This document shows, one piece after another, positions 52,048-60,562 of a stretch of 64,000 nt of DNA; position 1 is the first letter of the stretch, and each line of letters starts with the position of its first letter. The stretch is from CAZSRL01 sp964609615. GTDB taxonomy: Bacteria; Bacillota_I; Bacilli_A; RF39; UBA660. The notes beneath the pieces were generated by a model. That model was not told the DNA's origin. It ran no database searches and was given only the letters and a program-made list of their open reading frames with translations. Both the position numbers and the translations under genes were made by a program. The stretch lies in assembly GCA_964609615.1 (NCBI GenBank), contig CAZSRL010000001.1:1-64000 (forward strand), written 5' to 3'.

Positions 52048-52764
52048 TTATGCGTTTTCTACATTATGATAAACTGTTTGTACATCCTCTACTTCATTTA
52101 ACATATTAATTAGTTTATTAAAGTTTTCTAAATTTTCTCCTTGTAATGTTATTTTTTCTTTTGCAATTTTTATAATTTCATCTTCTTCATATTCAATATT
52201 AGGGTATTTATTTTCTAACGCTTTTTTTATTTTAAATAAGTCATTAGGTTTACCATAAATATAAGTTATTCCTTCTTCTGTTTCTATATCATCTATATCT
52301 ATTTCATTTTCTATCATTAAGTTTAATATTTCTTCTTCATCTTTTTGTTTAATTCCAACAATACATAAATGATCATAATTAAAACTAACTGAATTAATAC
52401 CACCTATTTTTGAATTTGTTTTATTAAATGCTGGTCTAATATCAGAGTTGCTTCTATTAAGATTATCTGTTAAGCATTTAACAATTACTGTACTTCCTCC
52501 AGGACCAAATCCTTCATATTCTATTTCTTTGTAATCTTCTGATGCTGATGATGAAACTTTTTTAATTGCCCTATTTATTATTTCTCCAGGTACTTGTTCT
52601 TTTTTTGCTTTTTCTACAAGTCTTTTTAAATCATCATTTGTATCAATATCTGTTCCTTTTTTAGCAGCTATGTATATTTCTTTAGCATAGTTACTATATA
52701 CTTTTGCTTTTACTAAACCATTTTTTTGAATACTTGCTTTTCTTACTTCATATGCTCTTCCCAT
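52048..52764 (-). CDS. yebC: YebC/PmpR-TACO1 family protein
   Basis: A 238-aa protein of the YebC family; members act as DNA-binding regulators or, as shown more recently, help ribosomes pass difficult motifs. The N-terminus MGRAYEVRKASIQKNGLVKA (M-type variant, with YEVRK rather than HKWAN) and the middle YEGFGPGGSTVIVKCLTDN are diagnostic. The N-terminus groups it with the YeeN-like branch. It is 10 bp after recG on the same strand. Confidence 0.93.
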   Translation of the reverse strand: MGRAYEVRKASIQKNGLVKAKVYSNYAKEIYIAAKKGTDIDTNDDLKRLVEKAKKEQVPGEIINRAIKKVSSSASEDYKEIEYEGFGPGGSTVIVKCLTDNLNRSNSDIRPAFNKTNSKIGGINSVSFNYDHLCIVGIKQKDEEEILNLMIENEIDIDDIETEEGITYIYGKPNDLFKIKKALENKYPNIEYEEDEIIKIAKEKITLQGENLENFNKLINMLNEVEDVQTVYHNVENA

Positions 52765-52774
52765 AATTTTCCTC

Positions 52775-54772
52775 CTAATCTAAATTAACAATCTCTTTTA
52801 TTATATTACTATATTCTTTATAATTTTTAAAGTCATCTCCTATATTATCTTTTAAAAATTTATTACTATCTTCTTTTGTTTGTAAAAGAATTTTAAAATC
52901 TCTTTGTAAATTAGCTATTTTAAATAACATATCTCCACTTTGTTTTACACCAAATAAATCTCCTTCTCCACGAAGTTCAAAATCTTTTTCAGTTATATAA
53001 AAACCATCATTACTTGTTTTTAATACTTTTAATCTTTTATTATTTTCATTACCTACTAATATACAAGTACTATCATATTCATTTCTACCTATTCTACCTC
53101 TTAATTGATGTAATGTTGAAAGACCAAATCTCTGTGCATCAAATACTACTATCATAGTAGCGTTTTTAACATCTACTCCTACTTCAATTACTGTTGTTGA
53201 TATAAGAATTTTTGTTTTATTTTCTACAAAGTTGTTCATTACTTTTTCTTTATCATCTTTATTTAGTTTCCCATGCATTATTTCTGTTTTTACTTTTTTA
53301 TTAAAAGCGTTATCTAGTTGCTCTTTTAATTTATTTACATTTGTTAAATCTAATGTTTCATTTTCTTCTATCAGAGGACTTACAACAAATATTTGTCTTC
53401 CTTTTTTTATTTCTTCTATCATTAAAGATAAAATATCTTTTATTTCTGTTTCATCTTTTACTATTGTTTTTATTTCTTTTCTTCCCTCAGGTTTAGTTTT
53501 TATATTACTAATATCCATATCTCCATATATTGTTAAAGCAAATGTTCTAGGTATAGGTGTTGCAGATAAATATATAATATCAGTTTTAAAGCCTTTATTT
53601 CTTAAATCACTTCTTTGATTAACTCCAAAACGATGTTGTTCATCAGTAATAACTAAACCTAAGTTTTTATATTCTACTTTTTCACTTATTAAAGCATGGG
53701 TTCCAATAATAAAATCAATTTTACCTGATTTTAATTCTTCTTGTATTTGTTTCTTTTCACTTGTTTTCATACTTCCTGTTAGGCACTTAATATTAATGCT
53801 AGTGTCTAAAAACAAGTTTTTAATAGTTTCATAGTGTTGTATTGCTAAAATCTCTGTAGGAGCCATTAAAGCAGTTTGATAACCAGATAAAATATTCATA
53901 TAACCAGCTATAACTGCAACAATAGTTTTACCACTACCTACATCACCTTGAACAAGTCTATTAATTATATTTTCTCCAGAAAACTCTTCTTCTATTTTTT
54001 TAATTACTTTTTTTTGATCAACAGTTAGTTCATATGGAAGTGTTTCAATAAATTTAATTATTTTTTCTTTATCAAATGTTTTTATTTTTCTTTTTCTTTC
54101 ATTATTTGTATATTTAAAATAATTTATTTTAAACATAAATGAAAATAACTCTTCATATATTAATCTTAGTTTAGCATCTTTAATATCTTTTTTATTATTT
54201 GGTTTATGTATTTTTACTAGAGAATCAGCTTTATCAATAAATAAATATTTTTCTTCTAAATATGAAGGTATTAAAGATGGTATTTCTTCTTTATATTCTA
54301 ATGATTCATTTATTAGTTTTTTTAATATACCACTATTAAGTCCATTAGTTAAATGATATATAGGATCATATTCTTCTTTTTCAAATTTTATAAATTTAAT
54401 ATCACTTGCTACAAATGTATTTTTAAGTTTGTTGTATTTTCCACATACTGTTAAAAAAGAACCAGGACTAATTTTATCTTTTAAAAATCCTCTATTAAAA
54501 ATAACAACACCTATTACTTTATTATTTATATTCATTCTAAAATTTAATGAAGTCATTTTTCTATTAAATCTTCTTAATATTGGATTGTTTTCTACAATAC
54601 CCTCTAAGAATACAGTTTCATTTTCATCTATTTCATGTATATTTTTAACACTTAAAAAATTATATTTATAAGGATAATATTGGATTAAGTCTTCAACATT
54701 ATTTATATTTAAATTATTAAGACATTTTAAATATCTTGGTCCTATACCTTTTATTAAACTTAACTTAAGCAT
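52775..54772 (-). CDS. recG: ATP-dependent DNA helicase RecG
   Basis: Branch-migrating helicase for stalled replication forks. An N-terminal wedge/OB domain is followed by helicase lobes with Walker A QGDVGSGKTIVA (~275), the DEQH box ITDEQHRFGVNQR, SATPIPRT and the C-terminal VIEVGVDVKNATMIV and QLRGRIGRNEYDST. 665 aa is a normal length. The ATG at 54772 is preceded by GGAG. The region upstream carries the divergent promoter of a small RNA. Confidence 0.97.
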   Translation of the reverse strand: MLKLSLIKGIGPRYLKCLNNLNINNVEDLIQYYPYKYNFLSVKNIHEIDENETVFLEGIVENNPILRRFNRKMTSLNFRMNINNKVIGVVIFNRGFLKDKISPGSFLTVCGKYNKLKNTFVASDIKFIKFEKEEYDPIYHLTNGLNSGILKKLINESLEYKEEIPSLIPSYLEEKYLFIDKADSLVKIHKPNNKKDIKDAKLRLIYEELFSFMFKINYFKYTNNERKRKIKTFDKEKIIKFIETLPYELTVDQKKVIKKIEEEFSGENIINRLVQGDVGSGKTIVAVIAGYMNILSGYQTALMAPTEILAIQHYETIKNLFLDTSINIKCLTGSMKTSEKKQIQEELKSGKIDFIIGTHALISEKVEYKNLGLVITDEQHRFGVNQRSDLRNKGFKTDIIYLSATPIPRTFALTIYGDMDISNIKTKPEGRKEIKTIVKDETEIKDILSLMIEEIKKGRQIFVVSPLIEENETLDLTNVNKLKEQLDNAFNKKVKTEIMHGKLNKDDKEKVMNNFVENKTKILISTTVIEVGVDVKNATMIVVFDAQRFGLSTLHQLRGRIGRNEYDSTCILVGNENNKRLKVLKTSNDGFYITEKDFELRGEGDLFGVKQSGDMLFKIANLQRDFKILLQTKEDSNKFLKDNIGDDFKNYKEYSNIIKEIVNLD

Positions 54773-54862
54773 AAAATTCTCCTCTTTTTCTCTTGGTATA
54801 TTTTAACACAAAAGTACTAAAAAATCACTATTTATTTTATTAAAAAAAACTTTAAAAAGTTG

Positions 54863-54891
54863 TTGACAAATACCTTTAATTAGTATAGTAT
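54863..54891 (+). promoter_or_regulatory. Promoter of the orphan small RNA
   Basis: Plus strand consensus -35 TTGACA (54863-54868), 17-bp spacer, -10 TAGTAT (54886-54891). The same -35/-10 pair occurs at the sortase operon. Confidence 0.8.
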
Positions 54892-54896
54892 ATAGA

Positions 54897-55000
54897 CTTA
54901 CCAATTCACATTTAGGCGAATTGGTGCTAGTATCACACTAGCCAACCCCTTTTTATTCTTTTTTCCGGACTGTCATCAGGGGGTGACAGTCCATTTTTTA
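54897..55000 (+). ncRNA. Orphan structured small RNA (~104 nt)
   Basis: Between recG and nifJ on the plus strand, no ORF but a full transcription unit. Promoter, then hairpin 1 (ACCAATTC/GAATTGGT, 54900-54907 with 54918-54925), hairpin 2 (GCTAGT/ACTAGC, 54926-54942), a single-stranded CAACCCCTTTTT stretch (54943-54954), and hairpin 3 (GGACTGTCA/TGACAGTCC, 54967-54992), whose loop holds AGGGGG and which is followed by ATTTTTTA, a terminator. The downstream gene is convergent, so it is not a riboswitch for a plus-strand gene. It fits no RNA class I know. CCCC exposed next to a stem suggests antisense pairing with GG-rich ribosome-binding sites. Confidence 0.75.
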
Positions 55001-55012
55001 TGAAATAATAAC

Positions 55013-55048
55013 AAAAAAGGAAATAGATTTTATTCTATTTCCTTTTTT
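55013..55048. terminator. Bidirectional terminator after nifJ
   Basis: A 15-bp stem (AAAAAAGGAAATAGA with TCTATTTCCTTTTTT, 6-nt loop) with A/T tracts on both ends; includes the nifJ stop codon. Confidence 0.88.
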
Positions 55049-58000
55049 TGTGTTTTATAATATTCAAATCTTTTTTTAGCAAAGTCTATATTTTTATTAT
55101 ATAATTCATTATATTCTTTTGCATTTAATTCTTCTAAATTTTTATATCTTAATTCTTTTTTAAATACTTCTTCATACTTTGAAAAATCTGGTTCTTTTGA
55201 ATCAATATATAACCCATCGTTTGGTTTATATCTCATTAATATATTATAACCTGTTTCTACAAGTAGTTTTTCTTCTTCTGTTGAAGAAGATAATCCTCCT
55301 TTTATTCCATGTGCTATACAGGGACTATATGCGATTATAACGCTTGGTCCAACATGTTCATTTGCTTCTTTGAATGCTTTTAATGTTTGAGTTGGACTTG
55401 CTTTTAAACTAACTGATGCTACATATACATTTGGTATTGCCATAAGCATTCTAAATAAATCTTTTTTGTTTGTTTTCTTTCCATTTGATGTGAACTCTGC
55501 GATTGCTGATGCTTTTGTTGATTTACTTGCTTGACCACCAGTATTAGAATAAACTTCACTATCTAATACTAACACTTTTACATTGCTATTTGTATGAAGC
55601 ACATGATCAAGTCCACCATATCCAATATCATATGCCCATCCATCTCCACCTACTATCCATATTTTTTTAGATGGTATGTATTCATATAATTCGTTTAGTT
55701 CTTTTGGTATACTTTTTTCTTTTAGTTCTTCATAAACTTCTCTTGTTATATCATAGTCGTCCATGTTAGTAATCCATTTTTTATAAATATCTTTTACTGA
55801 TTTATGTACTTCATCTTTTGTTTTATACATTATTTGTTTTATTTTTTCTTTGTTTTTTTCATATGAAGAATAAAGTCCTAATCCAACTTCTGCGTTATCC
55901 TCAAAAAGTGAATTTATCCAAGGAATTTTATATGGTGTACTTGGAAGACTTGCTCCGTATATTGAACTACAACCAGTTGCATTTGATATTATTAATTCAT
56001 CTTTATATAGTTGAGTTAGAATTTTTAAATAAGATGTTTCTCCACATCCAGCACATGCGCCTGGAAATTCAAAATATGGTTTTTTAAAACCTAATCCTTT
56101 AATAGTATATTTATTAAAGTCTGTTTCATTTATATGTTTTTCATTTAATAAATCACTTATTTTATCTAGTTGTTTATCATATGTTCCCATAGATAATGCT
56201 TTTTTTTCATTTTTTCCAGGGCATGCAGCCATGCACAATCCACATCCAGTACAGTTTGTTTCGCTTACACTTATATAAAAACTTTTATCTACTTCTCCTG
56301 ATGATGGAATAGTGAATTCATCACTTAATTTATAATTACTTAAATCTTTATTTTTTATTGAGTGTGCTCTTATAACTGCATGTGGACATACTATTGAACA
56401 GTTATTACATTCTATGCAATTGTCTTTATTCCATTTAGGAACTAGTGAGGAAAGTTTTCTTTTATCACTTTTGCTTGTTCCTCCTTCAAATGTTCCATCT
56501 GCGTTTTCGATAAAATTACTTACTGGTAATAAATCCCCTCTTCTTTTTAACATAATATCTGTTATAGTTTTGTCTTTTGGTGCTATTTCCTCTTTAAAAG
56601 TAAACCTACTTTTATTAAATTCTCTTATATAATCAGTTGCTTCATCTACTAAGTTTATGTTAGCATCTATTACATTTTGTCCTTTGTCACTATAAGTTTT
56701 TGTTAATATTTTTTTATATTCTTCTAAGTTATCTATACTACAACCTAACATTTTTAACATATAGGTAGTTATTATTGAACTTATTTTTCCTTTTAATCCA
56801 TGTTTTTTAGCAAGAGCGTCTGCTGAAGTGACAAAGAATTTAATATTTTTGTTTTGGATTTCTTCTTTTATTTTATTAGGAATAATATTATTTAGTTCTA
56901 TATCTGTTTTATCAGAATTTAGTACAAATATTCCATTTGGTTTAATGCCTTCTAATACATCATAAAAGTTTAAATAGTCTTCTTTTGTTACTACTACTAA
57001 ACTTGGTTCTGTTGTATAGTATGGTGCTTTTATTTGTTCGTTATCTATTCTTAGATGACTTATTGTTACTCCTGAAGATTTTTTTGAATCATATTCAAAA
57101 TATCCTTGAATAAAGTTATCTTTTGCAATTACTTTTAATAAGTTTTTGCATCCGCTTACCATTCCATCTGATCCAAATGCGTATACTTTTATTTCTTTAT
57201 ATTTTTTATTTAATTTATATTTTGTTTCTTTTAAACTTAAATTAGTAACATCATCAATTATTCCAACTGTAAATCTATTAATTGGTATTTGTTTATCTAA
57301 GTTATCAAAAACTGATTTTATTAAAGCTGGTGTTGTATTTTTACTAGAAAGTCCATACCTTCCACCAATTACTTCTATATTTTTTTCACTAAGAGCACTT
57401 TTAACATCTAAATATAATGGTTCTCCTTCACTGCCTGGTTCTTTTGTTCTATCTATTACCGCTATTTTCCTAACAGTTTTAGGAAGTACATCAAGAAGAT
57501 ATTTTACACTAAATGGTCTATATAAATGAACTTCTATAAAACCTATTTCTTCATTGCTTTGTTTTACATATTCTTTTATTGTTTCACAAACACTTCCCAT
57601 AGCGATTATTATTTTTTTTGCTTTTGGCGAACCATAATAATTAAATGGTTTATAGTTTGTATCCATTAATATATTAAGTTTATCCATTTCTTTTTTTACT
57701 ATATTTGGTATTTCATCATAGTATTTATTTCTTGCCTCTGTCATTTGAAAGTAAATATCTTCTGTTTGTGATGTTCCTCTTGTTGTATTTTTAGAAATGT
57801 TTAAACTTCTTTTTTTGAATTTTTTTATATCTTCTTTGTTTATTAATTTATTTATATCTTCATCTTCTAGTATTTCAATTTTATTAAGTTCATGGCTTGT
57901 TCTAAAACCATCAAAGAAGTGTAAAAAAGGTATACTTGATTTTAGAGCACTTAGATGTGTTATCAACGCTAAATAATAAGCATCTTGAACATTTGAACTT

Positions 58001-58422
58001 GCTATATAAGAAAATCCTGATGATCTAACTGCATATATATCTTGATGGTCACCAAAAATAGAAAGTGCATGTGTTGATAAGCTTCTAGCAGCTACATGGA
58101 TAACTCCTGGGAGCATTTCTCCAGCTACTTTGTACATTGTTGGGAGCATTAATAAAAGTCCTTGAGAAGCTGTAAAAGTTGTACTTAAACTTCCTCCTTG
58201 TAAAGAACCATGAAAAACTCCTGATGCTCCTGCTTCACTTTGCATTTCAATTACATTAGCAATATCACCAAATAAATTCTTTTTTCCTTCGCTTGAAAAC
58301 TTATCACATAAAGTTGCCATTGGAGATGCTGGAGTTATTGGATAAATCCCTGCTACCTCTGTAAAATAATATGCTGCAGTTGCACAAGCTTCATTACCAT
58401 CCATTACACTATATTTTTTCAC
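55030..58422 (-). CDS. nifJ: Pyruvate:ferredoxin (flavodoxin) oxidoreductase
   Basis: Oxidises pyruvate to acetyl-CoA and CO2, reducing ferredoxin; a hallmark of anaerobic metabolism. A single-chain enzyme of ~1130 aa. Domain order: N-terminal pyruvate-binding domain (GNEACATAAYYFTEV, YPITPASPM), gamma-like domain, a 2[4Fe-4S] ferredoxin insert with CIECNNCSIVCP and CTGCGLCMAACPG, and a C-terminal TPP domain (ACAGCGETSYLK, GGDGWAYDIGYGGLDHV). The likely start is GTG at 58422, after AGGTGATAA, giving MKKYSVMDGNEA. It is monocistronic. Confidence 0.97.
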   Translation of the reverse strand: MKKYSVMDGNEACATAAYYFTEVAGIYPITPASPMATLCDKFSSEGKKNLFGDIANVIEMQSEAGASGVFHGSLQGGSLSTTFTASQGLLLMLPTMYKVAGEMLPGVIHVAARSLSTHALSIFGDHQDIYAVRSSGFSYIASSNVQDAYYLALITHLSALKSSIPFLHFFDGFRTSHELNKIEILEDEDINKLINKEDIKKFKKRSLNISKNTTRGTSQTEDIYFQMTEARNKYYDEIPNIVKKEMDKLNILMDTNYKPFNYYGSPKAKKIIIAMGSVCETIKEYVKQSNEEIGFIEVHLYRPFSVKYLLDVLPKTVRKIAVIDRTKEPGSEGEPLYLDVKSALSEKNIEVIGGRYGLSSKNTTPALIKSVFDNLDKQIPINRFTVGIIDDVTNLSLKETKYKLNKKYKEIKVYAFGSDGMVSGCKNLLKVIAKDNFIQGYFEYDSKKSSGVTISHLRIDNEQIKAPYYTTEPSLVVVTKEDYLNFYDVLEGIKPNGIFVLNSDKTDIELNNIIPNKIKEEIQNKNIKFFVTSADALAKKHGLKGKISSIITTYMLKMLGCSIDNLEEYKKILTKTYSDKGQNVIDANINLVDEATDYIREFNKSRFTFKEEIAPKDKTITDIMLKRRGDLLPVSNFIENADGTFEGGTSKSDKRKLSSLVPKWNKDNCIECNNCSIVCPHAVIRAHSIKNKDLSNYKLSDEFTIPSSGEVDKSFYISVSETNCTGCGLCMAACPGKNEKKALSMGTYDKQLDKISDLLNEKHINETDFNKYTIKGLGFKKPYFEFPGACAGCGETSYLKILTQLYKDELIISNATGCSSIYGASLPSTPYKIPWINSLFEDNAEVGLGLYSSYEKNKEKIKQIMYKTKDEVHKSVKDIYKKWITNMDDYDITREVYEELKEKSIPKELNELYEYIPSKKIWIVGGDGWAYDIGYGGLDHVLHTNSNVKVLVLDSEVYSNTGGQASKSTKASAIAEFTSNGKKTNKKDLFRMLMAIPNVYVASVSLKASPTQTLKAFKEANEHVGPSVIIAYSPCIAHGIKGGLSSSTEEEKLLVETGYNILMRYKPNDGLYIDSKEPDFSKYEEVFKKELRYKNLEELNAKEYNELYNKNIDFAKKRFEYYKTQKKEIE

Positions 58423-58456
58423 TATTATCACCTATTATAAATTATACAATAAAAAA

Positions 58457-58487
58457 AGTTTTTTATAAATATAAAATATAAAAAACT
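58457..58487 (-). terminator. Terminator after the rhuM remnant
   Basis: Stem AGTTTTTTATA/TATAAAAAACT followed by T7 on the minus strand, upstream of nifJ. Confidence 0.65.
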
Positions 58488-58523
58488 ATTTTTATGTTAC
58501 TAAGAAATTCATAACTAAATCTA

Positions 58524-58852
58524 CTAAAATATTTTTGTTGCCCATTTCCTAAACAACACCCCATTTTGAGATTTCACTCTATAACCAACGCTTATTATCA
58601 TATCTAAATCGTAGTGTTTTGTACGATATTCCTTGCCATCTGAAGCAGTTATTCGGAAAAACTGGTTAACTGTATTATCAAGTTCTTTTTCTTTGAAAAT
58701 GTTATTAATATGTTCATTTATCGTCCTTATATCTTTATCAAATAACAACGCCATTTGTTTTTGGGTAAGCCATACAGTTTCTTTATTTAAATTAACGTCA
58801 AGTTTTAGTCCTCCTTCTTCGAATATTACAATATTATTTTTGTTTTTTTCAT
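58524..58852 (-). pseudogene. Decayed RhuM-family gene, frameshifted and truncated
   Basis: A continuous match to the RhuM family N-terminus is split between frames. ATG at 58852 follows AAGGAGG, then A7. With A8 the frame would read on as IVIFEEGGLKLDVN, KETVWLTQKQMALLFDKD, NIFKEKELD, TASDGKEYRTKHYDLDMIIS and VGYRVKSQNG. With A7 it stops after eight codons. The downstream frame remains open from 58754. The protein ends at FRKWATKIF, where full-length RhuM proteins (~330 aa) continue. RhuM genes are mobile accessory genes, often in genomic islands. It sits between nifJ and the sugar-nucleotide locus with its own terminator. Confidence 0.82.
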
Positions 58853-58883
58853 GTTTTTCCTCCTTTTATAAAAAAATTTAATT

Positions 58884-58915
58884 AAAAAACATATGAGATT
58901 TATCATATGTTTTTT
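58884..58915 (-). terminator. Terminator of the HAD-nucleotidyltransferase unit
   Basis: A 13-bp stem AAAAAACATATGA/TCATATGTTTTTT; T6 tract follows on the minus strand. Confidence 0.85.
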
Positions 58916-58963
58916 AACTCTTATATTAGGTATATAATATAATTATTAAATATTCAAACTTTT

Positions 58964-59863
58964 TTAAAAAAGTTTGTTTGGATATTCTTTGTTATCATGA
59001 AGTTTTTTTATTTCTTTTTTTACTTTATCAACATCTTCTTTATATGTTATTCCAATCCATTTAGAATCAGTCATTATAGATTTTACTTTAATAGCATCTT
59101 CATTAATCATTTTATTTACTACTTTAGGAAGTGAATATTCAATATTATCTAATTCATTTATGTTGTTTTTAAAGAATTTTATTATATCTTTTTCTAAATA
59201 TTCAAATAAATATGGTGTAAATCCAAACATGTTCATAGATGTTATTGTATTTGGATCTTCTATAATATATTTATCTTTATTTTCTAAACATGAATAGTAA
59301 TTTTCTCTTTCTTTTTTAACAAATATTCCAAGTATTTTTTCAATATTATCTTGATCATTAACAATACATTTTGCTCTATTAAGTTTTTCTGGTGAATTAA
59401 TTGTGTTTTTTAATTTATAATCTATTGAAACAAATTCTTTTTCTTCTAAATTATTAAGTTCATCACTTAATAATTTAAATGCATTTTTTCCATAAAAATC
59501 ATCTGCGTTAATTAGTCCAAAATTTTCCTTTATCACGTCTTTTGCACAATATACTGCGTGTGCTATACCAAATGGTTTAATTCTAGTTTTAGGAATTTCT
59601 ACAAATGATTCTATATTATCATTTGTTTGAAATATATAATGTATTTCACATATTTTTTCTATTTCTTTTCCAACCACTTCTTTTATTACTTCATAGTTTT
59701 CTTTTCTTACTATAATTACTATTTTATTAAATCCATTTTTAATAGCATCAAATATAGAGTAATGTAATATTACTTCTTCATTTGGACCTACTGGTTGTAT
59801 TTGTTTTAATCCACCAAAACGATTTCCCATGCCTGCGGCAGCTATTAAAAGTGTTTTTTTCAT
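58964..59863 (-). CDS. Sugar-1-phosphate nucleotidyltransferase-like protein
   Basis: NTP-transferase fold protein of 299 aa. The nucleotide-binding start reads LLIAAAGMGNRFGGLKQIQP and the Mg-binding strand GLINADDFYG; IKPFGIAHAVYCAKD resembles the GTAHAV loop of the family. The specific sugar is unknown. It follows the HAD phosphatase gene with a 1-base overlap, suggesting a common pathway of activated sugar or polyol synthesis for the envelope polysaccharide genes further upstream on the same strand. A terminator follows. Confidence 0.82.
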   Translation of the reverse strand: MKKTLLIAAAGMGNRFGGLKQIQPVGPNEEVILHYSIFDAIKNGFNKIVIIVRKENYEVIKEVVGKEIEKICEIHYIFQTNDNIESFVEIPKTRIKPFGIAHAVYCAKDVIKENFGLINADDFYGKNAFKLLSDELNNLEEKEFVSIDYKLKNTINSPEKLNRAKCIVNDQDNIEKILGIFVKKERENYYSCLENKDKYIIEDPNTITSMNMFGFTPYLFEYLEKDIIKFFKNNINELDNIEYSLPKVVNKMINEDAIKVKSIMTDSKWIGITYKEDVDKVKKEIKKLHDNKEYPNKLF

Positions 59864-60435
59864 TATTTAAATAATCTTCTTTCTACTTCTTTTCCTTTTA
59901 CAATATATGCATCTTTAGCAAGTTTTAACATTGGAACATCAGACAAACTATCACTATAAGCTTCTTGAACTTCTACATTTTTATATTCTTTTCTAAATCT
60001 TTTTACTTTTTCTTCATCATGACAATTTTCTCCAATGATTTTACCTGTTTTTACATTATATTTAGTACATATTACATTTTTTATTTGCATTCTTTTACAT
60101 AAAGGAACTAAATAAAAATCAAGTGAAGCACTAATAATAATGTCATCATCTCTTTTTCTATCCACATAGAATGTTTTCATCCTATCTTTATAAATCATTG
60201 CAAAATCTTCTATAAGTTCATCTAAGTCTTCAATTTTATTTACAAAACTAAATACATATTGTTTTAATTCCTTAAAACTAATATTTCTAACTGCATAACG
60301 TATGCAATACCAAATTGATTTAAACAAATGAAAATAAACTAATCCAGGATATTTATCCATACAATATCTTATAAAATCATATCCAGAATCTCCATTGTAT
60401 ATTGCGTTATCAAAATCATATATATTACGTTTCAT
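59863..60435 (-). CDS. HAD-superfamily (type IB) phosphatase
   Basis: A 190-aa haloacid-dehalogenase phosphatase. Motif I is YDFDNAIY (two catalytic Asp; usual DFDxT has Asn-Ala here), motif II IISASLDF (Ser), motif IV YSDSLSDVPML, and the helical cap of the SerB/IB type (residues ~30-85). Motif I lacks the usual Thr after DFD, so activity and specificity are uncertain. It is linked with the nucleotidyltransferase gene and precedes it, which suggests dephosphorylation of a sugar-phosphate or lipid-linked intermediate. Confidence 0.82.
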   Translation of the reverse strand: MKRNIYDFDNAIYNGDSGYDFIRYCMDKYPGLVYFHLFKSIWYCIRYAVRNISFKELKQYVFSFVNKIEDLDELIEDFAMIYKDRMKTFYVDRKRDDDIIISASLDFYLVPLCKRMQIKNVICTKYNVKTGKIIGENCHDEEKVKRFRKEYKNVEVQEAYSDSLSDVPMLKLAKDAYIVKGKEVERRLFK

Positions 60436-60562
60436 TAAAACCTCTCCTTCTACATTTATTTTAACATATTAAATACATAAGAAAAACAAAATATGTCTTA
60501 ACTTTGCATTTTTATGCTTAATCTGACAATTATTTTGTTTTGTTAGTATTTTAAAAAATTAC

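Noticed and set aside
54897..55000. Known riboswitch, T-box, tmRNA, SRP RNA or 6S RNA in the recG-nifJ gap
   Set aside because: None of the class-defining motifs (T-box sequence, tetraloop GGAAG of SRP, tRNA-like ends, long open bubble of 6S) is present, and no plus-strand gene follows.
58524..58852. A prophage or genomic island around rhuM
   Set aside because: No integrase, transposase, att-like repeats or other phage genes were seen nearby.
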